The notes under the pieces: model-generated
Database searches by the model: none
What the model was told of the DNA's origin: nothing
What the model saw: the letters and a program-made list of their open reading frames with translations, nothing else
Assembly (NCBI RefSeq): GCF_008931805.1
Contig: NZ_CP044399.1
Coordinates: 1,674,001 to 1,738,000, forward strand
DNA: 64,000 bases
Direction: 5' to 3'
DNA from: Moritella marina ATCC 15381
GTDB taxonomy: Bacteria > Pseudomonadota > Gammaproteobacteria > Enterobacterales > Moritellaceae
Position numbers and translations under genes: made by a program
Part shown: piece after piece, positions 27,520 to 37,979 of the stretch
Position numbering within the stretch: position 1 is the stretch's first letter
How the letters are laid out: each line of letters begins with the position of its first letter

Positions 27520-28686
27520 TTATTTGCCCTCCGCTGCTGCAACAACTTGTTGCGCTGCATCCGTTAGGCTAGATGCTGCGATAATATTTAATCCAGATTT
27601 AGCTAAAACTTCACGGCCTAATTCTGCATTGTTACCTTCTAGACGTACAACAACAGGTACTTTAACACCTACTTCTTGTACAGCACCAATAATACCTTCA
27701 GCAATCATGTCACAACGTACGATGCCACCAAAGATGTTTACTAGTACAGCTTTAACATTGTCATCAGAAAGAATGATTTTAAATGCTTCAGCAACACGTT
27801 CTTTTGTCGCGCCGCCACCAACGTCTAGGAAGTTAGCTGGTTTGCCACCATGGATGTTAACGATATCCATCGTACCCATAGCTAGACCTGCACCGTTTAC
27901 CATACAACCAATACTGCCGTCTAATGCAACATAGTTTAATTCAAATTTAGCAGCGTGAGCTTCACGTGCATCTTCTTGAGTAACGTCTTGCATTAAACGT
28001 AGTTTAGGCTGGCGATAAAGTGCATTTGAATCGATCGTAATTTTACCATCTAGACAAACAAGATCACCGGCACCTGTAATGATAAGTGGATTAATTTCAA
28101 GTAGTGCCATATCAGAATCAGTGAACATTTTAGCTAGACCCATGAAGATCTGTGTAAACTGTTTGATTTGAGCGCCTTGTAAACCAAGTTTGAACGCTAA
28201 TTCACGTGCTTGGTAAGGTTGTGCACCTACAAGTGGATCAATCGTCGCTTTATGAATTAATTCAGGCGTTTGCTCTGCAACCGTCTCAATATCAACACCG
28301 CCTTCAGTTGATGCCATAAATACAACTTTACGCGAACCACGGTCAATAACCGCACCAAGATAAAGTTCATTTGCGATATCACCCGCAGCTTCAACTAAAA
28401 TTTGTGAAACTGGCTGACCGTGTTCATCGGTTTGATAAGTAACTAAGTTCTTACCTAACCAATGCTCAGCAAATGCAGTGATTTCATCTTTAGATGTTAC
28501 CAGCTTAACGCCACCTGCTTTACCACGTCCACCGGCGTGTACTTGACATTTAACAACCCATTTATCGCCACCAATTTTGTCAGCGAAAGCTGCCGCTTCA
28601 TGAGGTACGTTTGTTGCGTAACCTTCAGGAACTGGCAAACCATATTCAGCAAAAAGTTGTTTTGCCTGATACTCATGCAGATTCAT
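27520..28686 (-). CDS. sucC: SucC, succinyl-CoA synthetase beta subunit
   Basis: 388 residues, as in E. coli. N-terminal ATP-grasp ([35 protein letters not shown]) and C-terminal ligase-CoA domain ([16 protein letters not shown]). It binds the nucleotide and succinate. It is separated from sucB by 99 nt containing two hairpins and a short tandem repeat, and is directly followed by sucD. Confidence 0.98.
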   Translation of the reverse strand: MNLHEYQAKQLFAEYGLPVPEGYATNVPHEAAAFADKIGGDKWVVKCQVHAGGRGKAGGVKLVTSKDEITAFAEHWLGKNLVTYQTDEHGQPVSQILVEAAGDIANELYLGAVIDRGSRKVVFMASTEGGVDIETVAEQTPELIHKATIDPLVGAQPYQARELAFKLGLQGAQIKQFTQIFMGLAKMFTDSDMALLEINPLIITGAGDLVCLDGKITIDSNALYRQPKLRLMQDVTQEDAREAHAAKFELNYVALDGSIGCMVNGAGLAMGTMDIVNIHGGKPANFLDVGGGATKERVAEAFKIILSDDNVKAVLVNIFGGIVRCDMIAEGIIGAVQEVGVKVPVVVRLEGNNAELGREVLAKSGLNIIAASSLTDAAQQVVAAAEGK

Positions 28687-28711
28687 GCTCGTATATCCAT
28701 GTTAATAGCCA

Positions 28712-28786
28712 CTTGGGCTTGTCCCGAGAACTTACGCCTCAATATGAAGCGTAAGCAACTAAAAATTAATACTTAATACTTAATAC
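28712..28786. repeat. Hairpins and tandem 7-mer between sucC and sucB
   Basis: CTTGGG/CCCGAG (28712-28728, one G-U pair), CTTACGC/GCGTAAG (28731-28755), and TTAATAC repeated three times in a row (28766-28786). They may be mRNA processing or stability elements, as intercistronic hairpins in this operon are known elsewhere. No U-tract, so not an obvious terminator. Confidence 0.55.
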
Positions 28787-29967
28787 TACACATCTAAAAG
28801 AAGACGAGTTGGGTCTTCTAATAATTCTTTTATCGTTACCAAGAAACCAACAGATTCTTTACCATCAACCAAGCGGTGATCATAAGAAAGTGCTAAGTAC
28901 ATCATAGGTTGAATAACAACTTGACCATCAACAGCCATTGGGCGATCTTGGATTTTGTGCATACCCAAGATTGCACTTTGTGGTGGGTTAATGATTGGCG
29001 TTGACATTAATGAACCAAATACACCACCGTTAGTCACTGTAAAGTTACCACCGGTCAGATCTTCAATTGACAGTTTACCGTCACGACCTTTAAGTGCTAA
29101 TTGGCGAATATTCTTTTCGATATCAGCAAGACTCATCGTATCGCAATCGCGTAATACCGGCGTTACTAGACCACGCGGCGTTGAAATCGCGATGCTCACA
29201 TCAAAGTAGTTGTGATACACGATATCAGTACCATCGATCGAAGCGTTTACTTCAGGGTAGCGTTTTAGTGCTTCTACAACCGCTTTCACGTAGAAAGACA
29301 TAAAGCCTAGACGGATACCATGACGTTCTTCAAAAACATCTTTATATTGTTTACGAATATCCATGATTGGTTTCATGTTGATTTCGTTAAACGTTGTTAG
29401 CATTGCAGTTGAGTTTTTAGCTTCTAATAAACGTTCCGCGATACGTTTACGAAGACGTGTCATCGCAACACGTTTTTCGCTACGGCCCGCTTGCAATTCT
29501 ACTGGGACAACAGCTGGTGCTGGTGCAGCCGCTTTTACAACTGGCGCAGGCGCTAATGCTTTTTCAACATCTTCTTTAGTGATTAAGCCATTTTTACCCG
29601 AACCAGCAATCTTAGATGCGTCTAAACCTTTCTCTGCAATAAGACGACGAACAGCAGGACTTGCGTCAACACTCGCTTCGCTTGCTTCTGCTGGTTTGTC
29701 TTTTGTTTCTTCGCCAGCAACAGCGCCTACTTTCAAGCGACCAATAACTTGTTGGCCAAGAACCGTCGCGCCTTCTTCTTCTAGAATTTCAACAAGAACA
29801 CCAGATTCAACTGCTGGAACTTCTAGAATAACTTTGTCGGTTTCAATCTCTACAATTACTTCGTCACGTTCAACAGCATCGCCAGGGCGTTTGTGCCATG
29901 TTGCTACTGCTGCGTCAGCTACTGATTCAGGTAGTACAGGTACCACGATTTCAATTGTCATTTTCAT
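28786..29967 (-). CDS. sucB: SucB, dihydrolipoyl succinyltransferase (2-oxoglutarate dehydrogenase E2)
   Basis: 393 residues. Lipoyl domain with the modified lysine in ETDKVIL (about residue 45), a Pro/Ala-rich linker, peripheral-subunit binding domain ([26 protein letters not shown]), a second Ala/Pro linker and the catalytic domain ending in [11 protein letters not shown]. It forms the core of the 2-oxoglutarate dehydrogenase complex. Two ATGs (MKM) compete: AAGGA is 4 nt from the first and about 10 nt from the second, so the start is uncertain by two residues. Confidence 0.97.
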   Translation of the reverse strand: MKMTIEIVVPVLPESVADAAVATWHKRPGDAVERDEVIVEIETDKVILEVPAVESGVLVEILEEEGATVLGQQVIGRLKVGAVAGEETKDKPAEASEASVDASPAVRRLIAEKGLDASKIAGSGKNGLITKEDVEKALAPAPVVKAAAPAPAVVPVELQAGRSEKRVAMTRLRKRIAERLLEAKNSTAMLTTFNEINMKPIMDIRKQYKDVFEERHGIRLGFMSFYVKAVVEALKRYPEVNASIDGTDIVYHNYFDVSIAISTPRGLVTPVLRDCDTMSLADIEKNIRQLALKGRDGKLSIEDLTGGNFTVTNGGVFGSLMSTPIINPPQSAILGMHKIQDRPMAVDGQVVIQPMMYLALSYDHRLVDGKESVGFLVTIKELLEDPTRLLLDV

Positions 29968-29982
29968 AATTCCTTTAATAAA

Positions 29983-32799
29983 CTATTTCTGCGCAACAGT
30001 TAAAGCATCTTCAATAAGTGCTAGCTGTTGTTTTGTATGTACAGACATATAACCGACTGCTGGTGATGCTGATGCAGCGCGTCCAGCGTAACTTAGTTTC
30101 GCACCCTGTGGGATAGATTCCCAGTGGTGATGCTGACTTGAATACCAAGCACCCTGATTCTGAGGTTCTTCTTGGCACCAAACAAACTGTTCTACATGTT
30201 GATAGTCTGCAAAGACAGCTGCAATTTCCGCATGTGGGAAAGGATAAAGCTGTTCAATACGCACAATAGCAACATCAGTTTGACCTGTTTTACGACGTGT
30301 TTCGAGTAAATCGAAATACACTTTACCGCTACACATTACAACGCGTTTAACTTGCGTTGGGTCAAGTTCGTCAATTTCACCGATAACATTTTGGAACGTA
30401 CCTTCTGCTAATTCAGATAAACTAGAAATAGCTAACGGATGACGTAATAATGATTTCGGTGTCATTACGATCAGTGGACGACGCATAGGACGTACAGTTT
30501 GACGACGAAGCATATGGTAAACCTGCGCTGGTGTACTTGGTACACACACTTGCCAGTTATGCTCAGCACACATTTGCATGTAACGCTCTAGACGCGCAGA
30601 TGAATGCTCAGGACCTTGCCCTTCATAACCATGTGGTAACATCACTGTTAGACCACACATACGACCCCATTTCTGTTCACCAGAAGAGAGGAATTGATCG
30701 AATACAACTTGCGCGCCATTGGCGAAATCACCAAATTGTGCTTCCCAAATAGTCAAGCCACTTGGTTCCGTTGTCGCATAACCATATTCAAATGCTAATA
30801 CCGCTTCTTCAGATAACACTGAATCGTGGATAGTAAGCTCACCTTGATCAGCTTTTAGATTCGCTAATGGTGTATACGTACTCGCGTCTTCTTGGTTATG
30901 AACAACAGCATGACGATGGAAGAAAGTACCACGGCCAACATCTTGTCCAGTAATACGTACTTTGTAGTTATCATCAAGTAATGTTGCATAAGCCAATGTT
31001 TCAGCAAAACCCCAGTCACACGGTTTTTCACCATTTGCCATCGCCACACGATCGTTATAAATCTTCTGAACACGGGATTGAATCTTGTGCCCTTCAGGAA
31101 CGTTCGTCATTTTGATTGCAAGATCTGTCAGGGTTTGTTGCGCTACCTGAGATTGGTACGGCATATCCCATTCATGTTTTAAGTACGGATTCCAATCAAC
31201 AGAGTGCTGTTCCATTGGGCGCCATTCTTTAACAACACATTGACCACCATCAAGTTGGTCACGATATTCATTAATGAAACCAGTCGCTTCAGCAGCATCA
31301 ATAACCGCTTCATTAACAAGTTGATCTGCATAGATCTTACGCGGTGTTGGATGCTTTTTAATTTTTTTGTACATTAATGGTTGCGTTGCACTTGGCTCAT
31401 CAGCTTCATTATGACCATGACGGCGATAACAAACTAAATCAATAACAACGTCACGCTTGAATGTATTACGGAAATCTAGCGCTATTTGTGTAACCAATAC
31501 AACGGCTTCAGGATCATCTGCATTTACATGGAAGATAGGTGCCTGAACCATTTTTGCGATATCTGTACAGTATTCTGTCGAACGCATATCTTTCGGGTTT
31601 GACGTTGTGAAACCGACTTGGTTGTTAACAACAATACGAACTGTACCACCAATGCCATAAGCGCGTGTTTGCGACATATTAAATGTCTCAGCCACAACAC
31701 CCTGACCAGCAATTGCAGAATCACCATGAATTGTGATCGCCAGTACTTCATCACCATTTGTGCTACCAAGACGTTCTTGACGTGCACGAACAGATCCCAT
31801 GACTACAGGATTAACAATTTCTAAATGCGATGGATTAAACGCAAGCGCTAAATGAACGTTTCCGCCTGGGGTATGAAAATCAGAGCTAAAACCTTGATGA
31901 TACTTAACATCACCCGCTCCCCATACGTCGCTGTGTTTACCAGCAAATTCATCAAACAAATCAGCTGGCTTTTTACCCAGCACGTTAACAAGCATATTAA
32001 GTCTGCCGCGATGCGCCATACCAATAACAGCTTCTTTGATACCTTGTTCACCACTACGACGAATTAATTCTTTCATCATTGGAATTAGTGCATCACCACC
32101 CTCAAGGGAGAAACGTTTTGCACCAGGGAACTTAGCACCTAAGTATTTTTCTAGACCTTCGGCAGCGGTTAAGCTTTCCAAAAATCGTAATTTATCTTGT
32201 TTTTCAAATTCAGGGCTGCTTTCAACAGACTCTAAACGACTTTGAATCCAACGCTTTTCTTCTGTAGATACAATGTGCATATATTCCGCAGCAACGGAAC
32301 CACAGTAAGTTTTTTGTAGCGAAGCATAAAGGTCACTTAATTTCATGCTTTCTTGACCAATCGCGTATGAACCAACATTAAAGTTAGCATCAAAATCAGC
32401 ATCAGAAAGTGTGTGATATGCGGGGTCTAGATCTTGAACACGATCACGTGCCCATATTCCTAACGGATCTAGGTTCGCATGTTGGTGCCCACGGAAACGG
32501 AAAGCATTAATTAATTGTAATACCCTAACTTGTTTCGAGTCATTATGCGGATCACTTACTTGCGCAGCATAGCGAGAGGTTTCTTTCGCAAGACGAATGA
32601 AATAATCCTTCACAGGACCATGTGGAACTTCTTTAGTCGAATTATCAACTTTAGGTAGACCTAAAAATACAGTTTGCCATTCTTCGCCAACTGAATCAGG
32701 ATCTGCTAAAAATTGCTCATATAAATCTTCAATATATGTCTGGTTCGCACCGGCTAGATGAGAGGATTCTAACCAGGCTTTCATGACGTTATTCTGCAT
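29983..32799 (-). CDS. sucA: SucA, 2-oxoglutarate dehydrogenase E1
   Basis: 938 residues, close to E. coli SucA. N-terminal E2-binding segment (NNVMKAWLESSHLAGANQTYIEDLYEQF), thiamine-diphosphate-binding GDSAIAGQGVVAETFNMS region and C-terminal transketolase-like domain (FEYGYATTEPSGLTIWEAQFGDF). It decarboxylates 2-oxoglutarate and transfers succinyl to SucB lipoyl groups. It lies 15 nt upstream of sucB and 117 nt after sdhB in one transcription direction. Confidence 0.98.
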   Translation of the reverse strand: MQNNVMKAWLESSHLAGANQTYIEDLYEQFLADPDSVGEEWQTVFLGLPKVDNSTKEVPHGPVKDYFIRLAKETSRYAAQVSDPHNDSKQVRVLQLINAFRFRGHQHANLDPLGIWARDRVQDLDPAYHTLSDADFDANFNVGSYAIGQESMKLSDLYASLQKTYCGSVAAEYMHIVSTEEKRWIQSRLESVESSPEFEKQDKLRFLESLTAAEGLEKYLGAKFPGAKRFSLEGGDALIPMMKELIRRSGEQGIKEAVIGMAHRGRLNMLVNVLGKKPADLFDEFAGKHSDVWGAGDVKYHQGFSSDFHTPGGNVHLALAFNPSHLEIVNPVVMGSVRARQERLGSTNGDEVLAITIHGDSAIAGQGVVAETFNMSQTRAYGIGGTVRIVVNNQVGFTTSNPKDMRSTEYCTDIAKMVQAPIFHVNADDPEAVVLVTQIALDFRNTFKRDVVIDLVCYRRHGHNEADEPSATQPLMYKKIKKHPTPRKIYADQLVNEAVIDAAEATGFINEYRDQLDGGQCVVKEWRPMEQHSVDWNPYLKHEWDMPYQSQVAQQTLTDLAIKMTNVPEGHKIQSRVQKIYNDRVAMANGEKPCDWGFAETLAYATLLDDNYKVRITGQDVGRGTFFHRHAVVHNQEDASTYTPLANLKADQGELTIHDSVLSEEAVLAFEYGYATTEPSGLTIWEAQFGDFANGAQVVFDQFLSSGEQKWGRMCGLTVMLPHGYEGQGPEHSSARLERYMQMCAEHNWQVCVPSTPAQVYHMLRRQTVRPMRRPLIVMTPKSLLRHPLAISSLSELAEGTFQNVIGEIDELDPTQVKRVVMCSGKVYFDLLETRRKTGQTDVAIVRIEQLYPFPHAEIAAVFADYQHVEQFVWCQEEPQNQGAWYSSQHHHWESIPQGAKLSYAGRAASASPAVGYMSVHTKQQLALIEDALTVAQK

Positions 32800-32916
32800 T
32801 CTCTGCCCTTTTTACTTTAAATGTCCATCGCGCCAGAGATGGTAGCAAAGATTTCAAATTACTTGGCCATTCCCAACGGAATGACCATTGTAACTAAAAA
32901 CTAACAAAAAACATTG

Positions 32917-33633
32917 CTACACCGCACGTTGTAGTAACATAGATTTAATATTACCGATTGCTTTTGTAGGATTTAGACCTTTAGGGCACACATTTACACA
33001 GTTCATAATACCGTGACAACGGAATACACTAAACGCATCGTCTAATTCAGATAGACGTTGTTCGGTTGCCGAGTCACGACTATCAACTAAGAAACGATAA
33101 GCCGCTAATAAACCAGCAGGACCCACGAACTTATCGGGGTTCCACCAGAATGATGGGCATGATGTTGAACAACACGCACATAAGATACACTCGTATAATC
33201 CATCTAACTTTTCGCGTTCTTCAGGTGATTGAAGATTTTCGCGAGCAGGTGGAATAGCACTGTCATCTGTAATTAAGAACGGTTTAATACGTGCATAGTT
33301 ATCATAAAACTGCGACATATCAATAACAAGATCTCGTACCACTGGCAAGCCTGGTAGTGGACGAATAACAATCGTATTGTTCATATTTAGATCAGACAAC
33401 GGTGTGATACATGCTAGGCCATTTTTGCCATTCATGTTTACACCATCAGAACCACACACGCCTTCACGGCAAGAGCGACGGAAAGATAAAGATGCATCTG
33501 TTTCTTTTAATTGAATAAGCGCATCCAGCACCATCATGTCAGAACCTTCAGGTACTTCAAGGCTCATTTCTTGCATTTTAGGTTTGCTATCAACATCAGG
33601 GTTATAGCGATAAATTGAAAATTTAACTTGCAT
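32917..33633 (-). CDS. sdhB: SdhB, succinate dehydrogenase iron-sulfur subunit
   Basis: 238 residues, as in E. coli. Cysteine clusters for 2Fe-2S (CREGVCGSDG...C), 4Fe-4S (CILCACCSTSCPS) and 3Fe-4S (CHGIMNCVNVCPKG). It carries electrons from the SdhA flavin to quinone at the membrane. It lies 15 nt after sdhA. Confidence 0.98.
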   Translation of the reverse strand: MQVKFSIYRYNPDVDSKPKMQEMSLEVPEGSDMMVLDALIQLKETDASLSFRRSCREGVCGSDGVNMNGKNGLACITPLSDLNMNNTIVIRPLPGLPVVRDLVIDMSQFYDNYARIKPFLITDDSAIPPARENLQSPEEREKLDGLYECILCACCSTSCPSFWWNPDKFVGPAGLLAAYRFLVDSRDSATEQRLSELDDAFSVFRCHGIMNCVNVCPKGLNPTKAIGNIKSMLLQRAV

Positions 33634-33648
33634 AGGTATCCCTTTTGT

Positions 33649-35430
33649 TTAGTAAACGCGTGCTTTAGGCACGAAGTGTTTCAACTGTTCTTCAGTCAAT
33701 AAATTAGGTGATAAGTTCACATCACGCGTAACCATTGTTTCTGATTCAGGCTGATACAGCGAGTGACATAGCCAATTCGCATCATCACGATCTGGATAAT
33801 CAAAACGACTGTGAGCACCACGGCTTTCTGTACGGAAGTTGGCAGCATGTGCTGTTGCATATGCAGTTTCCATCAAGTTATCCAACTCTAGGCATTCAAT
33901 ACGTTGCGTATTAAATTCTGAAGATGTGTCATCTAGACGTGCATTTTGTAAACGTTTACGGATTGTACGTAACTGCTCAAGGCCTTCAGCCATTGATTCA
34001 CCTTCACGGAATACCGAGAAGTTAAGTTGCATACATTCTTGTAAATCTTTACGAATTTGCACAGGATCTTCGCCGTCTTGATTATTTTCCCAACGATTAA
34101 GACGTTCAAGTGACGCATCAACATTTGCATCAGTTGCTTCTTTAGGCTCTGGGATCTTATCCAGTTCAGTACCTAAGTAGTTACCAGCAGCACGGCCGAA
34201 GACAACTAAATCAAGCAATGAGTTACCACCTAAACGGTTTGCACCGTGTACAGATACACAAGCGATTTCACCAACAGCAAATAAACCAGCAACAACTTCC
34301 ATGTTACCTTCTTCATTACGTGTTAGTACTTCGCCGTTCACATTCGCAGGTAAACCACCCATCATATAATGACAAGTTGGGATTACTGGAATTGGTTCTT
34401 TCACTGGATCAACGTGGGCAAATGTACGAGATAACTCACAAATACCAGGTAGACGTGATTCAAGTACTTCTTCACCTAAGTGATCAAGTTTCAATTTAAT
34501 GTGTGGACCCCAAGGACCATCACACGCACGACCTTCACGGATTTCAGTCATCATTGAACGAGCAACAACGTCACGACCAGCAAGATCTTTTGCGTTAGGC
34601 GCATAACGTTCCATGAAACGTTCGCCATCTTTATTTAATAGGTAACCACCTTCACCACGACAACCTTCAGTTACCAGTACACCAGCACCTGCAATACCTG
34701 TCGGGTGGAACTGCCACATTTCCATATCTTGAACTGGAATGCCAGCTCGAATAGCCATACCAACACCGTCACCAGTATTAATGTGTGCATTCGTTGTCGA
34801 AGAATAGATACGACCTGCACCGCCAGTTGCAAACACTGTCGCTTTCGTTTTGAAGTAGCAAATCTCGCCACTTTCAATATCAATCGCAGTACAACCAGTA
34901 ATGATACCTTCGTCATTTTTAACGAGGTCTAACGCATACCATTCAGAGAAAACTTTCGTTTCATTCTTTACATTTTGCTGATAAAGAAGGTGAAGTAATG
35001 CATGACCGGTACGATCGGCTGCAGCTGCAGTACGAGCCGCCTGTGCGCCACCGTATGCAAGAGACTGACCACCAAACGGACGTTGGTAAATAGTGCCGTT
35101 TTCAAATCGAGAGAATGGTAAACCCATATGCTCAAGTTCTAAAATAGCTTCTGGACCTGTTTTACACATAAACTCGATAGCGTCTTGGTCACCGATATAA
35201 TCAGAACCTTTAACAGTATCGTACATGTGCCATGTCCAATCATCTTCATGTGAATTACCTAAAGCAACGGTAATACCACCTTGAGCAGATACGGTATGTG
35301 AACGAGTTGGAAAAACTTTAGATAAAAGTGCACAACTTTTACCTGACTTAGATATTGATAGTGCAGCACGCATACCAGCACCACCGGCGCCAATAACTAC
35401 TGCATCAAATTCGCGAACTGGAATACTCAC
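33649..35430 (-). CDS. sdhA: SdhA, succinate dehydrogenase flavoprotein
   Basis: 593 residues. FAD-binding [11 protein letters not shown] at the N-terminus, the covalent-flavin histidine in SHTVSAQGG, and substrate-site motifs [12 protein letters not shown] and [10 protein letters not shown]. It oxidises succinate to fumarate. The sdhD stop directly precedes its start. Order sdhCDAB matches E. coli and supports succinate dehydrogenase rather than fumarate reductase. Confidence 0.98.
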   Translation of the reverse strand: MSIPVREFDAVVIGAGGAGMRAALSISKSGKSCALLSKVFPTRSHTVSAQGGITVALGNSHEDDWTWHMYDTVKGSDYIGDQDAIEFMCKTGPEAILELEHMGLPFSRFENGTIYQRPFGGQSLAYGGAQAARTAAAADRTGHALLHLLYQQNVKNETKVFSEWYALDLVKNDEGIITGCTAIDIESGEICYFKTKATVFATGGAGRIYSSTTNAHINTGDGVGMAIRAGIPVQDMEMWQFHPTGIAGAGVLVTEGCRGEGGYLLNKDGERFMERYAPNAKDLAGRDVVARSMMTEIREGRACDGPWGPHIKLKLDHLGEEVLESRLPGICELSRTFAHVDPVKEPIPVIPTCHYMMGGLPANVNGEVLTRNEEGNMEVVAGLFAVGEIACVSVHGANRLGGNSLLDLVVFGRAAGNYLGTELDKIPEPKEATDANVDASLERLNRWENNQDGEDPVQIRKDLQECMQLNFSVFREGESMAEGLEQLRTIRKRLQNARLDDTSSEFNTQRIECLELDNLMETAYATAHAANFRTESRGAHSRFDYPDRDDANWLCHSLYQPESETMVTRDVNLSPNLLTEEQLKHFVPKARVY

Positions 35431-35775
35431 TTATAACCCCCAAAGAACAACAAAACCAACAAGCGCATAAATAAATGCAGTGGTTGTTAGAACAAACTGT
35501 AATGCACCACGTAAACCAGTTGGTTTAACATAGTCAGTTAATACCTGCCATACACCAATCCACGCATGGATGACGATAGCAACTAGGGTAAGAAGGGTGA
35601 ATACTTTATTGCCAGTGCTTGCAAAAAAATCAGTCCATACTTGATAAGTAAGGTCATTAAATGCAACGAAACCAACAAAATAAAATGTATAAAGTGCCAT
35701 GATGATGGCTGTTGCACGGATCATGATAAAATCATGCGTACCACTGCGGCCATAACTTGCTGCGTTAGTTACCAT
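35431..35775 (-). CDS. sdhD: SdhD, succinate dehydrogenase membrane anchor
   Basis: 114 residues, three TM helices (about 17-37, 50-72, 86-112), with the heme-ligand/quinone-site region [16 protein letters not shown]. It anchors SdhAB with SdhC. Its start overlaps the end of sdhC by 7 nt. Confidence 0.95.
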   Translation of the reverse strand: MVTNAASYGRSGTHDFIMIRATAIIMALYTFYFVGFVAFNDLTYQVWTDFFASTGNKVFTLLTLVAIVIHAWIGVWQVLTDYVKPTGLRGALQFVLTTTAFIYALVGFVVLWGL

Positions 35776-36155
35776 ACCATTATCCCCGCTAGGATTGATA
35801 AAACAACGGTTGCAACAAAAGATACTTTCGCACTTAATGCACCCGATTCAAGCTCTTCAAAATAACCCATGTCCATCAATAAATGACGGATGCCGCCAGC
35901 AATATGATATGCCAGTGCCGTTAGGATTCCCCAAAGAATGAATGTACCAAAGAAACCAGACACAATTTCTTGTGCATTTTGGAAACCTTGTTCAGAAGAT
36001 AACGATTCTGCTAGTAACCACAACAGGATACCCACAGCAAACAGCATTATTACACCAGAAATACGGTGTAGTATCGATGCGATTGCTGTGATTGGCATGT
36101 TTATAGTCTGCAGATCTAAATTTACAGGTCTTTGCTTTTTCACGATATCGCTCAC
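35769..36155 (-). CDS. sdhC: SdhC, succinate dehydrogenase cytochrome b556 subunit
   Basis: 128 residues, three TM helices. [14 protein letters not shown] and [15 protein letters not shown] match E. coli SdhC; the heme-ligand histidine lies in [13 protein letters not shown]. The GTG start (GGAG upstream) gives the same N-terminal length as E. coli. It is the first gene of sdhCDAB-sucABCD and is divergent from gltA. Confidence 0.95.
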   Translation of the reverse strand: MSDIVKKQRPVNLDLQTINMPITAIASILHRISGVIMLFAVGILLWLLAESLSSEQGFQNAQEIVSGFFGTFILWGILTALAYHIAGGIRHLLMDMGYFEELESGALSAKVSFVATVVLSILAGIMVW

Positions 36156-36538
36156 TCAGCTCCATTGAGCATTGTTATTATTATGATACGGATCACAGAA
36201 TTGTATTATTTTCATAACAAATCCCTTTCAAATGAAAGCCCTTGTTTATTTCTTGTTCAAAATACAAATAAAACAATAATTATAAGTACTTAGACTACAT
36301 GAACGTAATTAAAACAAGGACTCTTGATCCGTGTATAAGTATACCTATATCACAATTTATTTACAATTATAAAAGGTCATCACGCAACATTTACGTCAGA
36401 ATTGAAACATAGGTTAACCTTTTAGTGTTTTTTCTTTGATTATTCTGCAACAAAATTGACATTAGTAATTAATCGAGGTAGCTTTAAGCTCGAATTTCAT
36501 GAAGAAATCTAATTATAAATAAGCAAAGGAGACGTGCT
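36156..36538. other. Divergent control region between sdhC and gltA
   Basis: 383 bp, AT-rich, no gene seen. It should hold both TCA-cycle promoters. Visible elements: a CRP-like box (36182-36197), a minus-strand TTGAAA with TAATAC 17 nt on that could serve sdhC, a small palindrome CTTTCA-aa-TGAAAG (36225-36238), and on the plus strand TTGACA (36456-36461) without a good -10 at standard spacing. Confidence 0.6.
36182..36197. promoter_or_regulatory. CRP-like box near sdhC
   Basis: TATGA-tacgga-TCACA, one mismatch to TGTGA-n6-TCACA. It lies only 27-42 nt upstream of the sdhC GTG, so classical activation at -41.5 of an sdhC start is not possible; it could repress, or act on gltA from afar. Weak evidence. 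Confidence 0.35.
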
Positions 36539-37828
36539 ATGGCTAATCAAAAGGCCACGTTAAACCTACCCGGCCAAGAGCCAGTTGAATTTCCAATTTT
36601 ATCTGGTACAGCTGGTCACGATGTTATCGACATTCGTACCCTAGGTAGTAAAGGATATTTCACCCATGATCCAGGTTTTATGGCAACGTCATCGTGTGAG
36701 TCAAAAATCACTTATATCGATGGTGTAGAAGGTATCCTACTACATCGCGGTTACGCTATTGATGATTTAGCATTTAATGCGGATTATTTAGAAGTTTGTT
36801 ATATTATTCTTTACGGTGATGCACCAACTAAAGAACAATATGAAGCCTTCAAAGCAACAGTACATAAGCATACTATGGTGCACGAGCAATTCGCATCATT
36901 CTTCAAAGGTTTCCGTCGTGATTCACACCCGATGTCGATTCTTTGTGGTGTATCTGGCGCACTTGCAGCGTTTTATCACGACTCATTAGACGTTACTAAT
37001 CAACGTCACCGTGAAATCTCAGCATTCCGTTTGCTATCTAAAATGCCAACGATTGCTGCAATGTGTTACAAGTATTCAATTGGTCAGCCTTTTGTATACC
37101 CGGATAACAGCCTTTCATATGCTGGTAACTTCCTTAAAATGATGTTTTCAGTACCATGTGAAGAGTATGTAGTTAACCCTGTTGTTGAAACAGCGATGGA
37201 TCGTATCTTTACGCTACATGCTGATCATGAACAAAATGCATCGACCTCTACAGTTCGACTTGCTGGTTCATCAGGCGCTAACCCATTTGCATGTATTGCA
37301 GCGGGTATTGCTTCACTTTGGGGTCCTGCTCACGGTGGTGCAAATGAAGCGTGTCTAACTATGCTTGAAGAAATCGGTACTGTTGATCGTATTCCAGAGT
37401 TTATCGCTCGTGCGAAAGACAAAGATGACCCATTCCGCCTAATGGGCTTTGGTCACCGAGTTTATAAAAACAAAGATCCTCGTGCTACAGTAATGCGTAA
37501 GAGCTGTCATGAGGTGCTGAGTGAACTAAACATTGATGATCCACTATTAGATGTAGCAATGGAACTTGAGCGTATTGCGCTTGAAGACCCTTACTTCATC
37601 GAGAAGAAACTCTATCCAAATGTAGACTTCTACTCAGGTATCACGTTACGTGCAATTGGTATTCCAGTTTCTATGTTCACGGTTATTTTTGCATTAGGCC
37701 GTACTGTAGGTTGGATTGCACATTGGAACGAAATGTTAAGTCAACCTGGACAGAAAATTGGTCGTCCTCGTCAGTTATATACTGGTGAAGCACACCGTCC
37801 ATTTGAGTCACTAGCTGACCGCGACTAA
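36539..37828 (+). CDS. gltA: GltA, citrate synthase (type II)
   Basis: 429 residues, E. coli-like length, the NADH-sensitive hexameric gammaproteobacterial type by its N-terminal domain ([19 protein letters not shown]). Catalytic histidines lie in [11 protein letters not shown] and [14 protein letters not shown]. It condenses acetyl-CoA with oxaloacetate. A strong AAGGAG precedes the ATG. It is transcribed alone and ends at a terminator. Confidence 0.98.
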   Translation: MANQKATLNLPGQEPVEFPILSGTAGHDVIDIRTLGSKGYFTHDPGFMATSSCESKITYIDGVEGILLHRGYAIDDLAFNADYLEVCYIILYGDAPTKEQYEAFKATVHKHTMVHEQFASFFKGFRRDSHPMSILCGVSGALAAFYHDSLDVTNQRHREISAFRLLSKMPTIAAMCYKYSIGQPFVYPDNSLSYAGNFLKMMFSVPCEEYVVNPVVETAMDRIFTLHADHEQNASTSTVRLAGSSGANPFACIAAGIASLWGPAHGGANEACLTMLEEIGTVDRIPEFIARAKDKDDPFRLMGFGHRVYKNKDPRATVMRKSCHEVLSELNIDDPLLDVAMELERIALEDPYFIEKKLYPNVDFYSGITLRAIGIPVSMFTVIFALGRTVGWIAHWNEMLSQPGQKIGRPRQLYTGEAHRPFESLADRD

Positions 37829-37856
37829 TTCAAACGTTACATTAAACTAATATAGC

Positions 37857-37890
37857 AAAGGCCTCTGGATTTATTCAGAGGCCTTTTTTT
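37857..37890 (+). terminator. Rho-independent terminator after gltA
   Basis: AAAGGCCTCTG (37857-37867) pairs with CAGAGGCCTTT (37876-37886), with the T-run extending to 37890. Confidence 0.93.
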
Positions 37891-37979
37891 ATTGCGCCCA
37901 TTCCGTCGACAGCTATTACAAGATAACCATCGAGTATTGCTTTACGCCAGCCTAGTTAAAGTAACTTACTCAATAACAA

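Noticed and set aside
27524-27934. 136-codon plus-strand frame opposite sucC
   Set aside because: Shadow of sucC; no independent support.
29363-30052. 229-codon open frame on the plus strand opposite sucB
   Set aside because: It is antisense to a well-supported gene; its serine/threonine/alanine-rich translation follows from the sucB codon pattern and resembles no protein.
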